64,000 bases of DNA from Antedon mediterranea (GCF_964355755.1 NC_092672.1:36142501-36206500); one strand, 5' to 3'. Positions 24,237-36,967 are shown, counted from the stretch's first letter. Made by a program: numbers and translations. Notes: a model not told the origin generated them from the letters alone.

Positions 24237-24485
24237 CGCGCCACAGAGGAGGAGAGGAGGAGTGGAGAAATTCACTGTTGATGACAGGTATGACGTACCA
24301 TCATCTGATTGGCTAAAAACAAAATTATCGGGCGATACCAAAAAAAAAATCGCTAATTCGACCGATTTGGCTCCCGATGACCGTCTCGATTATCGCTCTA
24401 GTGTGACCGCCCCCGCTCTTATGCACTATACCGATATTTTTGTATCGATATCGGTCTAAAATATCGGTAAGGTGTGACCGGGCCT

Positions 24486-26500
24486 TAACTGCCCTAAAAA
24501 TAATGCGAGTGATATTCGTTATTCAAGTCCAACACCCAAGGTGCTCCTTTAATCCTGTTTCTTGAATGTGAACCAGATTACTAAAACAAAACATAACAAT
24601 GACCTATAAATGCATGTCTAGCAATAATATGTGGCTCCTTAAGCGTCAAACTGAAAAGTTTTGTATTTAAGTTAAAACAAACAATATAAAAGACGATCCC
24701 TTAAAACTGAAACTGAAACTGAAACTGTTAAATTAAAATAAAAATAATATCATTTTACTTCCTGTCGTGTGTCTTATTGGTTATCCGCAAGGTATTGTGG
24801 ATAACGCAATTGTGATTGTCAGGATATTTTTTGTTCTTCTTCTTCTTTGTTTTTGTCTCTCTCTAAACCTTGAAAACTGAACATTTTTATGCTTTACCAG
24901 AATTTAGACCTTATATGAATTATTAAGATTTTCGTAACGTACGCGTGATTTTATGAAGCTTATGATTGATCATAAATTCTGAACTAAACGACATTTCTTA
25001 ATGAAATTTGTTAAAAGTTAAGTATACTTATAATATGGGGCTTTTTTTAATTATGAATGCGTGTAACATTTGTACCAACCGGACATTGTGACGTCATCAT
25101 ATTATTTTTCCTCTTTTGTACTAGTTAATCACATTTAATAGAGAGCATCGCGCTTATTCGTATTCCATGTTCTTTTTCAATCTATTGTCTTTCACATGTG
25201 TTACAAACATTTTAATTTATGACGTCATCATGTAAAAAAAAATAGAATAACTTGGGTTACTTAATTTCATTTCAAATTGTATCTATCGGATGTCGTAATA
25301 TTATCATATGGCCAGTTGAACGTCTATACCACGTTACAAAATATACAAAATTGAGGACTGCAATTATCTTACCGTACTCCGAAACATCAAATCAGTAAGA
25401 CGTTTTCTCAATGAAGATGCTACATGTATGCTCGTTCATCTGGAATAGATTATTGCAATAGAGTTCTTTATTTACGGATTGCTTTCCTCATCAGCTTTTA
25501 CTAAATATCACCGCTCGTCTTGTTTCTCGAACACTACCGAACACACCCGAACATTTCACTCGTACATTCCAGCGTCTCAATTGGTTACCATTGAAACATC
25601 CACGTTCATTTATTTGTTTTCAAATAATTATATTATTGAGAATTTGTATTCATGATTCGCATTCTGTATTTTGAAAGAACGGATTAATACCTTTTTATTT
25701 TCGTCAGTTTACTTTTCATTCTTGCCCGTCAGTTTTCATAGCCTTAATAGGATAGAAGGCGCCTGATTCATGAGATGACAGAAACTTACTGAAACCATGG
25801 TTAGGGCGTATTGATCATCATGTTTGGGTATTGCATGGACTTTTCCTTGAATATCTTTCACAACATCTCGAAGTTTGTTTTGTTTTGTTTTTGCGCTTTA
25901 GCATTTCAAAACTATAGTAACCAATAAATATTAATCAATACGGTATCCCTAGAAAACCTATATCGCACGCCATGAAAGTAATCAATAACACTATCAAACG
26001 ATAGGCCTGCTTAACCTTTCTGAAAACTTAATGAAATATTGAAAAAGCTGCTCAGGAACTGAAAACTATATAAATGCTTAGTTATTTTGTTTGCGTATAA
26101 GTAATGAATTCTTTCCTCACAGCGCAAATACTGCCATGGTGTAAATATTCTTGTTACACTGCTTAGTATAGTATTTATGTCCTTATAAAATAGTGAAAGA
26201 TTGCAAATAATTTAAAGATGGTTGTAGAAGAAATCAAGATATGCCATTACATAGTTACGACTAGACTTTATGTCCCATTTTCATTTATAAAATGTTTCTT
26301 CTTTTTACATCCAATATATAATCGAAATAAAAAGAACAAAAACATTTAGAGCGAAAGACTATACAAAAATGATGCCGTGAGTAAATGAGTGTTAAATGTA
26401 AAAATGGAAATGTTTAAAATAAAAATAATACATACAAAGGAAAGTAAGAATAAGAACGCTATTAACAAGATACAAGATGACGTCGCCATAACGTACATGT
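24486..26500. other. Spacer between cassettes 5 and 4; duplicated intercassette module
   Basis: Paralogous to 33768-35620, 29730-31420, 48530-50130 and 51640-53330. It contains two exact TGACGTCA (CRE-type) palindromes 131 bases apart (25089 and 25220). A CCAAT-like attggttat next to an ETS-like acttcctgt lies near 24760. No coding sequence was recognised. Confidence 0.55.
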
Positions 26501-26504
26501 TCCA

Positions 26505-26605
26505 TCGAAGCACATAAATAAGAAAACTAGCAACTGACACAAAAGCTGCAGAGCTACAAGTTGCAAAAATAGTGTAAAGAGTGTGAAGTCATAACATACG
26601 TAGAC
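26505..26605 (-). repeat. Spare transmembrane unit downstream of cassette 5
   Basis: One copy of the transmembrane coding stretch. The donor region is partly deleted (acgtacatgttccatcg lacks the gtaagt complement found in the sister copy at 35.8 kb), so this copy has probably lost its splice site. Confidence 0.7.
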
Positions 26606-26609
26606 TTAC

Positions 26610-27649
26610 CTGATGTCCCATCGGAATGCATAAATAAGAAAACCAGCAACTGTCAAGAAAGCTGCAGAGCTACAAGCTGCTATGATAATAATGGTTGTGA
26701 CGTCATAACATCTGAGAGATTCTGCATTGAAATTCATTATTGTTATATTTTTCTTGTGACATACAGCGTCATCAAGATCTGCTAACACAGCGTTAGTTTG
26801 ATTAAGCCACTGACGAAACCATACTAGGCTACAATCGCAGCTCAGGGGATTGAATGCAAATCCAAGCTGAAGTAATTTAGTTAAATTCTGAATTCCAACA
26901 TCTTTACTGATTGTTGTTATTCTGTTTTTGTGTATAAAAAGACGTGAAATGTTTAGAGAATCCAAAAACATGTTATCTTCCAGATTGGTAATATAATTAC
27001 GCGAAAAATCTACGTTTTGTAGAAATCTGTAATTTCTGAAAATACCAGCAGGTAACTGTGTTAGCTGGTTTCCTGTTAAGTGAACTGAAATCAGATTAAC
27101 GCAATTTTTAAACACTCCACTCTGCAAAGTCTTTACAGATGAATATCTAATGTGAACAGATGTTAGCGCAGTTAACTTTAAAAACCAAGCTCTTGGTATG
27201 TGCGAAAGAGCTCGATTATAATCCAGGTATAATGTTTCAAGTTTGGTGAGATTATTAAACGAATCATCGTCTATGTTATTGTACTGTAAGATATTATCAA
27301 CCAATGTTAAAAGTGTCATTTCCCGAAAGTTAGCCAATGCATTAGACTTGATTCCACTAATGTCATTATAATTGAGACGTAAAGCGCCAACATCGACTGG
27401 GATATCTCTAGTTGGAATGTGACGATATTGTTTCCCTCTACACCTTACTTCATGGCTTGCATACATCTGTGTTTGGTCGATATGACGAGTGCAATATACG
27501 CAAGTACATTCTTGTGGACACATCGTTGTATTTCGGGCTTGAGTTCCGTTTATTCTGAACGGATTGTATGGCGTACACTTTTTCGAAGTGAAAGGTACAG
27601 CAATTACAAACAGCGTAAACACACAAAACAGAATGGCGTTGATATTCAT
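26610..27649 (-). CDS. LRR ectodomain cassette 5
   Basis: 346 codons plus 2 bases. Signal peptide MNINAILFCVFTLFVIAVP, LRRNT CPQECTCVYC, seven LRRs, LRRCT, transmembrane helix (TTIIIIAACSSAAFLTVAGF), FRWDIR, phase-2 donor. The first half closely matches cassette 2. The second half, from NQLTQLPAGIFRNYRF onward, is the same as cassette 6, apart from an Ala/Val difference in the transmembrane segment. This marks a conversion or recombination breakpoint near LRR5. The 5' flank carries TTCCGTGGAA at 27787-27796. Confidence 0.9.
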
Positions 27650-28250
27650 GTTGTCCGAAACGCTAATAATTAAGACATTGATATGATATACCGCAGATGA
27701 CCGTTGTCCACTTTACTGTAAGCAGTGTTACAAATAAACTTTCTTCCTAAATAGTTAGCGATGTATGTATGTACGTATAGTTTTGCTTCCGTGGAAGTGT
27801 ATGAACAAACAAACCACCTCTAGTAGTAAGCATCCAACTTTCAAAATGCGGCCATCTCGTAAGCGAACACCTCCCTAAAAGGACCATACATCGTAAGCAA
27901 GCACCCTCGTTAGTGACCACCATACTGCGATATGGTATTCACTTTCCTGGAGTTATAAGCGAAATGAACGGAAAAGGCCGCGGTCCACCTACAGTATATG
28001 TTGTTAGCGACCACCATACTGTGATAATATGGTATTCATTTACCTGGAGTTAGAAGCGAAATGAACGGAAAAGACCGCGGCGCAGCTATGTACAGTATAT
28101 GTTGTTTACTGTTTCCTGTTTCGTATGGTGATTACTTCTACAGAACCGAGAGCAACATAATATAAATTTAAAACATCGTGCTACGTCTGTTTAAATGAAA
28201 ACAATTGATTAAAAGCTACAGTTGTAAAAATATTGTAAGGTGTGTGATCA
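27650..28250 (-). promoter_or_regulatory. 5' flank of cassette 5
   Basis: Closely paralogous to the cassette 2 flank (14260-14865). It has TTCCGTGGAA at 27787-27796 and two copies of the ggtattcac..ttcctggagtta.aagcgaaatgaacgg block (about 27930-27982 and 28027-28080). The regulatory role is inferred. Confidence 0.4.
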
Positions 28251-28254
28251 TAAC

Positions 28255-28350
28255 ATACGTAGACTTACCTGATGTCCTATAACAATAAGAAAACTAGCAA
28301 CTGTCAAGAAAGCTGCGGAGCTACAATTTGCAATGATAATAATGATTGTG
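28255..28350 (-). repeat. Spare transmembrane/splice-donor unit downstream of cassette 6
   Basis: A single copy with donor-like gtaagtctacg at its 3' end. The FLIYVFRW stretch is shortened (ctataacaataag), so it does not encode a full helix. Confidence 0.7.
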
Positions 28351-28373
28351 ACGTCATTACATACCAGACTTAC

Positions 28374-29413
28374 CTGATATCCCATCGAAACACATAAATA
28401 AGAAAACCAGCAACTGTCAAGAAAGCTGCAGAGCTACAAGCTGCTATGATAATAATGGTTGTGACGTCATAACATCTGAGAGATTCTGCATTGAAATTCA
28501 TTATTGTTATATTTTTCTTGTGACATACAGCGTCATCAAGATCTGCTAACACAGCGTTAGTTTGATTAAGCCACTGACGAAACCATACTAGGCTACAATC
28601 GCAGCTCAGGGGATTGAATGCAAATCCAAGCTGAAGTAATTTAGTTAAATTCTGAATTCCAACATCTTTACTGATTGTTGTTATTCTGTTTTTGTGTATA
28701 AAAAGACGTGAAATGTTTAGAGAATCCAAAAACATGTTATCTTCCAGATTGGTAATATAATTACGCGAAAAATCTACGTTTTGTAGAAATCTGTAATTTC
28801 TGAAAATACCAGCAGGTAACTGTGTTAGCTGGTTTCCTGTTAGGTGAACTGAAATCAGATTAACGCAATTTGTTAACACTCCACTTTGTAAAGTCTTTAC
28901 AGATGAATATCTAATGTAAACAGATTTTAACGCAGTTAACTTTAAAAACCAAGCTCTTGGTATATGAGAAAGAGCTCGATTGTAATCCAGGTATATTATT
29001 TCAAGTTTAATGAGATTATTAAACGAATCATCGTCTATATAAGTGTACTGTAAGATATTATCAACCAATGTTAAAACGTTCATTTTATGAAAGTTAGCCA
29101 AGTCATTAGACTTAATTCCACTAATGTGATTGGAATCGAGACGTAAAGTGCCAACATCAACTGGGATATCTCTGGTTGGAATGTGATGGAATCGCTTCTG
29201 CTTACACCTTACCTCATGGCTTGCATACATCTGTGTTTGGTCGATATGACTAATGCAGTATACGCAATAACAATCGTTTGGACAAATCGTTGTATTTCGT
29301 GCTTGCGTTCCGTTTACTCTGAACGGATTGTATGGCGTACACTTTTTCGAAGTGGAAGGTACAGCAATTACACACAGCGTAAACACACAAAACAGAGTAA
29401 TGTTAATATTCAT
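28374..29413 (-). CDS. LRR ectodomain cassette 6
   Basis: 346 codons plus 2 bases. Signal peptide MNINITLFCVFTLCVIAVP, an unusual LRRNT (CPNDCYCVYC) shared only with cassette 14, seven LRRs, LRRCT, transmembrane helix, FRWDIR, phase-2 donor. It is a clear mosaic: N-terminus like cassette 14 (KQKRFHHIPTRDIPVDVGT), C-terminal half like cassette 5. LRR4 has GVLTNC where relatives have GVFKNC. The 5' flank has both TTCCGTGGAA (29563) and TTCCAAGGAA (29639). Confidence 0.9.
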
Positions 29414-31600
29414 GTTGTACCAGATACGTAACGCTAATAATTAAGATATTGATATGATATACTGCAGATGACCGTTGTCCACTTCATCTGTAAGCAGTGT
29501 TACAAATAAACTTTCTTCCTGAATAATTAGCGATGTATGTATGTAGTTTTTCTTCCGTGGAAGATAAGTAAGTAATGGAAGCAAATCCTCACCTTGGTAT
29601 AAATGTTATCCGTGTGTTAGAAATATAAAGTATTGTGCTTCCAAGGAAGTGTTTTTAAAACCACTATATTTTGAGTTATTTTATTTCCTGTTCTTTGTGA
29701 CCCAAGGTACACACTGTTAAATTAAAATTAAAATAATATCATTTTACTTCCTGTTGTGTGTCTTATTGGTTATCCGCAAGGTATTGTGGATAACGCAATT
29801 GTGATTGTCAGGATTTTTTTGTTCTTCTTCTTCTTTGTTTTTGTCTCTCTCTAAACCTTGAAAACTGAACATTTTGTAACTTTACCAGAATTTAGACCTT
29901 ATATGAATTATTAAGATTTTCGTAACGTACGCGTGATTTTATGAAGCGTATGATTGATCATAAATTCTGAACTAAACGACATTTCTTAATGAAACTTGTT
30001 AAAAGTATACTTATAATATGGGGCTTTTTTTAATTATGAATGCGTGTAACATTTGTACCAACCGGATATTGTGACGTCATCATATTATTTTTCCTCTTTT
30101 GTACTAGTTAATCACATTTAATAGAGAGCATCGCGCTTATTCGTATTCCATGTTCTTTTTCAATCTATTGTCTTTCACATGTGTTACAAACATTTTAATT
30201 TATGACGTCATCATGTAAAAAAAAATAGAATAACTTGGGTTACTTAATTTCATTTCAAATTGTATCTATCGGATGTCGTAATATTATCAAATGGCCAGTT
30301 GAACGTCTATACCACGTTATTATACAAAATTGAGGACTGCAATTATCTTACCGTACTCCGAAACATCAAATCAGTAAGACGTTTTCTCAATGAAGATGCT
30401 ACACGTATGCTCGTTCATCTGGATTAGATTATTGCAATAGAGTTCTTTATTTACGGATTGCTTTCATCATCAACTTTTACTGAATATAACCGCTCGTCTT
30501 GTTTCTCGAACATACCCGAACACACCCGAACATTTCACTCGTACATTCCATCGTCTCAATTGGTTACCAGTGAAAGATCCACGTTCATTTATTTGTTTTC
30601 AAATAATTATATTCGTCATATTTCCCCACCGTACATTTCTGAACTAATTCATCTTCGTTCAGTAATCTGCGCTCTTACACTCGGACCAACATCAGATGAA
30701 ACTGAACTCTCCATTCTCCACACTGTCGGTTGAATGCATATGAAGAGCGACCGTTTATAGTTGCTGTGTCAAATTTGTTTAAGAATTTTTATTCATGATT
30801 CGCCTTCTGTATTTTGAAAGAACGGCTTAATACCATTTATTTTCGTCAGTTTAATTATTGATTTTCATTCTTGCCCGTCAGTTTTCATAGCCTTACCAGG
30901 ATAGAAGGCGCCTGATTCATGAGATGACAGAAACTTACTGAAACCATGGTTAGGGCGTATTGATCATCATGTTTGTGTATTGCATGGACTTTTCCTTGAA
31001 TATCTTTCACAGCATCTCGAAGTTTGTTTTGTTTTGTTTTTGCGCTTTAGAATTTCAAAACTATAGTAACCAATAAATATTTTAATATCAAATTAAAATC
31101 AGTTTCCTAGAAAAACTATATCGTATGCCATGAAGGTAATAACACTATCAATGATAATTAACCTTTCTGAAACCTTAATGAAATTGAAATTGAACAATAT
31201 ATAAATGCTTAGTTATGTTTTTTGCGTGAAATTTCTTCTCACAACCCAAATGTTGCACTGGTGTAAATATTCTTGTTACACTGCTTAGTATAGTATGTAT
31301 GTCCATATAAAATAGTGAAAGGTTGCAATAATTTAAAGATTGAGGTAGAAGAAATCAAGATAGGCCATTACATAGTTTCGACTAGACTTTATGTCCCATT
31401 TTCATTTTATAAAATGCTTCTTCTTTTTACATCCAATATATAATCGAAATCAAAAGAAAAAAACATTTAGAGCGAAATAGTATACAAAAATGATGAGTAA
31501 ATGAGTAACAAAGTGTAAAAATGGAAATGTTTAAAATAAAAATAATGCACACAAAAGAAAGTAACAATAAGAACGCTATTAACAAGATACAAGATGACGT
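29414..31600. other. Promoter-like flank of cassette 6 and duplicated intercassette module
   Basis: Palindromes TTCCGTGGAA (29563-29572) and TTCCAAGGAA (29639-29648, with gaaatataaag beside it) lie within 240 bases of the ATG. Two TGACGTCA sites lie at 30072 and 30203. A 91-codon plus-strand open frame at 30458-30733 is nearly the same as one at 49247-49522. I read this as segmental duplication, not coding conservation. Confidence 0.5.
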
Positions 31601-31609
31601 CGCCATAAC

Positions 31610-31963
31610 GTACGTAGACTTACCTGATGTTCCATCGAAGCACATAAATAAGAAAACTAGCAACTGACACAAAAGCTGCAGAGCTACAAGTTGCAAAAAT
31701 AGTGTAAAGAGTGTGAAGTCATAACATACGTAGACTTACCTGATGTCCCATCGGAATGCATAAATAAGAAAACCAGCAACTGTCAGGAAAGCTGCAGAGC
31801 TACAAGTTGCAATGATAATAATGATTGTGACGTCATAACATACGTAGACTTACCGGATGTCCCATCGGAATGCATAAATACGAAAACCAGCAACTGTCAA
31901 GAAAGCCGCAGATCTAAAAGTTGTAATGACAATAGAGATTGTGACGTCATAACATACGTAGAC
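31610..31963 (-). repeat. Three spare transmembrane/splice-donor units downstream of cassette 7
   Basis: Three copies, about 115 bases apart, with donors near 31.62, 31.74 and 31.85 kb. This is one unit more than the sister cassette 4, so the array has changed length since the 4/7 duplication. Confidence 0.8.
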
Positions 31964-31967
31964 TTAC

Positions 31968-33001
31968 CTGATATCCCATCGAAACAGATAAATAAGAAAA
32001 CCAGCAACTGACAAGAAAGCTGCAGAGCTACAAGCTGCTATGATAATAATGGTTGTGGCGTCATAACATCTGAGAGATTCTGCATCGAAATTCATTATTG
32101 TTATATTTTTCTTGTGACATACAGCGTCATCAAGATCTACAAACGTAACGTTAGTTTGATTAAGCCACTGACGAAACCATACTAGGCTACAATCGCAGCT
32201 CAGGGGATTGAATGCAAATCCAAACAGAAGTAATTTAGTTAAATTCTGAATTCCAACATCTTTACTAATTGATCTTATTTGGTTTTTGTGTATAAAAATA
32301 TTTGAAATGTTTGGAGAATCCAAAAACATGTTATCTTTCAGATTGGTAATAGAATTACGCGAAAAATCGACGTTCTTTAGAAATCTGTGATTTCTTAATA
32401 TATCAGCAGGTAAACTTGTTAGCTGGTTTCCAGTTAAGTGAACTGTTGTCAAGTTAACGCAATTTTTAAACACTCCACTCTGCAAAGTCTTTACAGCTGA
32501 ATATCTAATGTAAACATTTTCTAGTGAAGTTAACTTTAAAAACCAAGCTCTTTGTATGTGAGAAAGAGCTCGATTATAATCCAGGTATAATATTTTAAGT
32601 TCTGTGAGATTGTTAAACGAATCATCGTCTATGTTATTGTACTGTAAGATATTTCCAACCAATGTTAAAACTGTCATTTCACGAAAGTTAGCCAATGCAT
32701 TAGACTTGATTCCACTAATGTGATTGTAATTGAGACGTAAAGCGCCAACATCAACTGGGATATCTCTGGTTGGAATGTGACGAAATTGCTTTCTCATACA
32801 CCTTACCTCATGGCTTGCATACATATGTGTTTCCTCGATAATGCAATATGGGCAAGTACATTCGTGTGGACGTATCGTTGTATTTTGTGCTTGAGTTCCG
32901 TTTATTCTGAACGGATTGTATGGCGTACACTCTTTCGAAGTGGAAGGTACAGCAATTACAAACAGCGTAAACACACAAAACAGAGTAATGTTAATAGTCA
33001 T
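31968..33001 (-). CDS. LRR ectodomain cassette 7
   Basis: 344 codons plus 2 bases from MTINITLFCVF (upstream in-frame ATG at 33031). Signal peptide, LRRNT, seven LRRs, LRRCT, transmembrane helix, FRWDIR, phase-2 donor. It is nearly the same as cassette 4. It differs in having Arg in place of the first LRRNT Cys (TTIRPHECTCPYC against TTMCPHECTCPYC), which would remove one cap disulphide, and in DATT for DVTT before the membrane helix. Expression and folding are therefore less certain than for its sister. Confidence 0.87.
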
Positions 33002-35620
33002 GTTTCCTAGATAAGTAAGTAATGGAAGCAAATAAATTTCATCCGTGTGCTAGAAATATAAAGTATCCAAGGAAGTGTTTTTAAAACCACTATTAACGAC
33101 CATTTGAGTTATTTCCTGTTCTTTGTGAACCAAGGTACACACTGTTCTATATTAACTATCTTATTGTTTGTTTGTATCTTATTCAACCATCCTATTTGTT
33201 CTATTTGTCTTTATTTAAATCCACTCAGGCAGCTCCATAAGGCCTGGTATCTATTATTAATTATTTAAGCTGCAGTGACACTCCATGGTGGAAACGCTCA
33301 TATACAGTGCGTTCATAAAACCATCAAATACAAAAAAACAGATGGATACAATTTCAAATGGATAAACCTGGAAACAATACAGTAGATAGTTAATATTTAA
33401 AAAATACCAATTTTAAAATATAAGAAAGAGATTTTTGATCGACTTTAAGTTATTCCTGCAGTGCTGGTCATGGTTCAGCGGGGATCAGCTCTTCTATCTA
33501 GACCGTCAGGGGTAGACTCGTCACGTCCATCTTAGAGTTCCTTATTTTAGTGTTCCTCACAGTATTCTGGGACCCATTCTGTTTCTCATTTACATACATC
33601 CTCCTGACTTATCCATAATCGTCACATAGATGCAGATGACATCGTCAAAGTTTTAGGAATATTATTTGTGTAATTCCAAAGAGACTATCCACAAGATAGT
33701 AGATTGCATCGTGACTGGCAATGTTACGCTGTAATACTGATGAGACAAAAGTAGGCCTACTACATTGTAACTGCCCTAAAAATAATGCGAGTGATATTCG
33801 TTATTCAAGTCCAACACCCAAGGTGCTCCTTTAATCCTGTTTCTTGAATGTGAACCAGATTACTAAAACAAAACATAACAATGACCTATAAATGCATGTC
33901 TAGCAATATATGTGGCTCCTTAAGCGTCAAACTGAAAAGTTTTGTATTTAAGTTAAAACAAACAATATAAAAGACGATCCCTTAAAACTGAAACTGAAAC
34001 TGAAACTGTTAAATTAAAATTAAAATAATATCATTTTACTTCCTGTCGTGTGTCTTATTGGTTATCCGCAAGGTATTGTGGATAACGCAATTGTGATTGT
34101 CAGGATATTTTTTGTTCTTCTTCTTCTTTGTTTTTGTCTCTCTCTAAACCTTGAAAACTGAACATTTTGTAACTTTACCAGAATTTAGACCTTATATGAA
34201 TTATTAAGATTTTCGTAACGTACGCGTGATTTTATGAAGCTTATGATTGATCATAAATTCTGAACTAAACGACATTTCTTAATGAAATTTGTTAAAAGTT
34301 AAGTATACTTATAATATGGGGCTTTTTTTAATTATGAATGCGTGTAACATTTGTACCAACCGGACATTGTGACGTCATCATATTATTTTTCCTCTTTTGT
34401 ACTAGTTAATCACATTTAATAGAGAGCATCGCGCTTATTCGTATTCCATGTTCTTTTTCAATCTATTGTCTTTCACATGTGTTACAAACATTTTAATTTA
34501 TGACGTCATCATGTAAAAAAAAATAGAATAACTTGGGTTACTTAATTTCATTTCAAATTGTATCTATCGGATGTCGTAATATTATCATATGGCCAGTTGA
34601 ACGTCTATACCACGTTACAAAATATACAAAATTGAGGACTGCAATTATCTTACCGTACTCCGAAACATCAAATCAGTAAGACGTTTTCTCAATGAAGATG
34701 CTACATGTATGCTCGTTCATCTGGAATAGATTATTGCAATAGAGTTCTTTATTTACGGATTGCTTTCCTCATCAGCTTTTACTAAATATCACCGCTCGTC
34801 TTGTTTCTCGAACACTACCGAACACACCCGAACATTTCACTCGTACATTCCAGCGTCTCAATTGGTTACCAGTGAAACATCCACGTTCATTTATTTGTTT
34901 TCAAATAATTATATTATTGAGAATTTGTATTCATGATTCACATTCTGTATTTTGAAAGAACGGATTAACACCTTTTTATTTTCGTCAGTTTACTTTTCAT
35001 TCTTGCCCGTCAGTTTTCATAGCCTTAATAGGATAGAAGGCGCCTGGTTCATGAGATGACAGAAACTTACTGAAACCATGGTTAGGGCGTATTGATCATC
35101 ATGTTTGGGTATTGCATGGACTTTTCCTTGAATATCTTTCACAACATCTCGAAGTTTGTTTTGTCTTGTTTTTGCGCTTTAGCATTTCAAAACTATAGTA
35201 ACCAATAAATATTAATCAATACGGTATCCCTAGAAAACCTATATCGTACGCCATGAAAGTAATCAATAACACTATCAAACGATAGGCCTACTTAACCTTT
35301 CTGAAAACTTAATGAAATATTGAAAAAGCTGCTCAGGAACTGAAAACTATATAAATGCTTAGTTATTTTGTTTGCGTATAAGTAATAAATTATTTCCTCA
35401 CAGCGCAAATACTGCCATGGTGTAAATATTCTTGTTACACTGCTTAGTATAGTATTTATGTCCTTATAAAATAGTGAAAGATTGCAAATAATTTAAAGAT
35501 GGTTGTAGAAGAAATCAAGATATGCCATTACATAGTTACGACTAGACTTTATGTCCCATTTTCATTTATAAAATGTTTCTTCTTTTTACATCCAATATAT
35601 AATCGAAATAAAAAGAACAA
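33002..35620. other. 5' flank of cassette 7 with the empty Harbinger site, and intercassette module
   Basis: Paralogous to 19669-20442 joined directly to 24489-26340. The single TAA at 33768-33770 is the unoccupied target of the Harbinger element. It contains a plus-strand reverse-transcriptase fragment (about 33550-33660) and TGACGTCA at 34370 and 34501. No gene was seen. Confidence 0.6.
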
Positions 35621-35779
35621 AAACATTTAGAGCGAAAGACTATACAAAAATGATGCCGTGAGTAAATGAGTGTTAAATGTAAAAATGGAAATGTTTAAAA
35701 TAAAAATAATACATACAAAGGAAAGTAAGAATAAGAACGCTATTAACAAGATACAAGATGACGTCGCCATAACGTACGT

Positions 35780-35923
35780 AGATTGTGACGTCATAACGTA
35801 CGTAGACTTACCTGATGTTCCATCGAAGCACATAAATAAGAAAACTAGCAACTGACACAAAAGCTGCAGAGCTACAAGTTGCAAAAATAGTGTAAAGAGT
35901 GTGAAGTCATAACATACGTAGAC
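35780..35923 (-). repeat. Spare transmembrane/splice-donor unit downstream of cassette 8
   Basis: One copy of the transmembrane stretch with gtaagtctacg donors at its ends. The sequence tgacgtcataacgtacgtaga is present just beyond. Confidence 0.75.
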
Positions 35924-35927
35924 TTAC

Positions 35928-36967
35928 CTGATGTCCCATCGGAATGCATAAATAAGAAAACCAGCAACTGTCAGGAAAGCTGCAGAGCTACAAGTTGCAA
36001 TGATAATAATGATTGTGACGTCATAGCATCTGAGAGATTCTGCATCGAAATTCATCATTGTTATATTTTTCTTTTCACATATGGCGTCATCAATATTTAT
36101 CAACGTAGCGTCAGTTTGGTTAAGCCACTGACGAAACCATACTAGGCTACAATCGCAGCTCAGAGGATTAAATGCAAATCCCAACCGAAGTAATTTAGTT
36201 AAATTCTGAATTCCAACATCTTTACTAATTGTTCTTATTTGATTTTTGTGTATAAAAAGACGTGAAATGTTTAGAGAATCCAAAAACATGTTATCTTCCA
36301 GATTGGTAATAGAATTACGCGAAAAATCGACGTTCTTTAGAAATCTGTGATTTCTTAATATATCAGCAGGTAAACGTATGAGCTGGTTTCCAGTTAAGTG
36401 AACTGAAATCAGATTAACGCAATTTTTAAACACTCCACTTTGTAAAGTCTGTACAGCTGAATATCTAATGTAAACAGATTTTAACGCAGTTAACTTTAAA
36501 AACCAAGCTCTTGGTACGTGAGAAAGAGCTCGATTATAATCCAGGTATAATGTAGTGAGTTTAATAAGATTATTAAACGAATCATCCTCTATGTTATTGT
36601 ACTGTAAGATATTATCAACCAATGTTAAAACTATAATTTCACGAAAGTTAGCCAATGCATTAGACTTGATTCCACTAATGTGATTATAATTGAGATGTAA
36701 ATAGCCAACATCGACAGGGATATCTCTGGTTGGAATGCGATGAAATTGCTTCTGTGTGCACCTTACTTCATGGCTTGCATACATATGTGTTTGGTCGATA
36801 TGACGAATGCAATATACGCAAGAACATTCGTGTGGACACATCGTTGTATTTCGTGCTTGAGTTCCGTTTATTCTGAACGGATTGTATAATGTACACTTTC
36901 TCGAAGTGGAAGGTACAGCAATTACAAACAGCGTAAACACACAAAACAGAATGGTGTTGATATTCAT
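35928..36967 (-). CDS. LRR ectodomain cassette 8
   Basis: 346 codons plus 2 bases. Signal peptide MNINTILFCVFTLFVIAVP, LRRNT CPHECSCVYC, seven LRRs with several private residues (VGYLHLNYNHIS, NNIEDDSFNNLIKLTTL, AVQTLQ), LRRCT ending like cassettes 3 and 14, transmembrane helix, FRWDIR, phase-2 donor. Unlike other cassettes, its immediate 5' flank is a 101-bp tandem repeat (37011-37420), not the common promoter-like block. Confidence 0.9.

Larger units (their letters stand above)
20443..24485. mobile_element. PIF/Harbinger DNA transposon, 4043 bp
   Basis: Terminal inverted repeats match over 24 bases with one mismatch: left aggcccggtcacacctaaccgata, right (reverse complement) aggcccggtcacaccttaccgata. 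A TAA target duplication flanks it (20440-20442 and 24486-24488). It carries the two genes expected of the superfamily: a DDE transposase (+) and a MADF/Myb-like companion (-). Both are broken by frameshifts. The paralogous segment at 33768-33770 has a single TAA and no insert, which confirms the ends to the base. Confidence 0.95.

Noticed and set aside
30458..30733. 91-codon plus-strand frame nearly the same as one at 49247-49522
   Set aside because: It lies in a segmentally duplicated non-coding module. Other copies of the module (17.2, 25.4, 34.7, 52.3 kb) break the frame, so there is no sign of selection.
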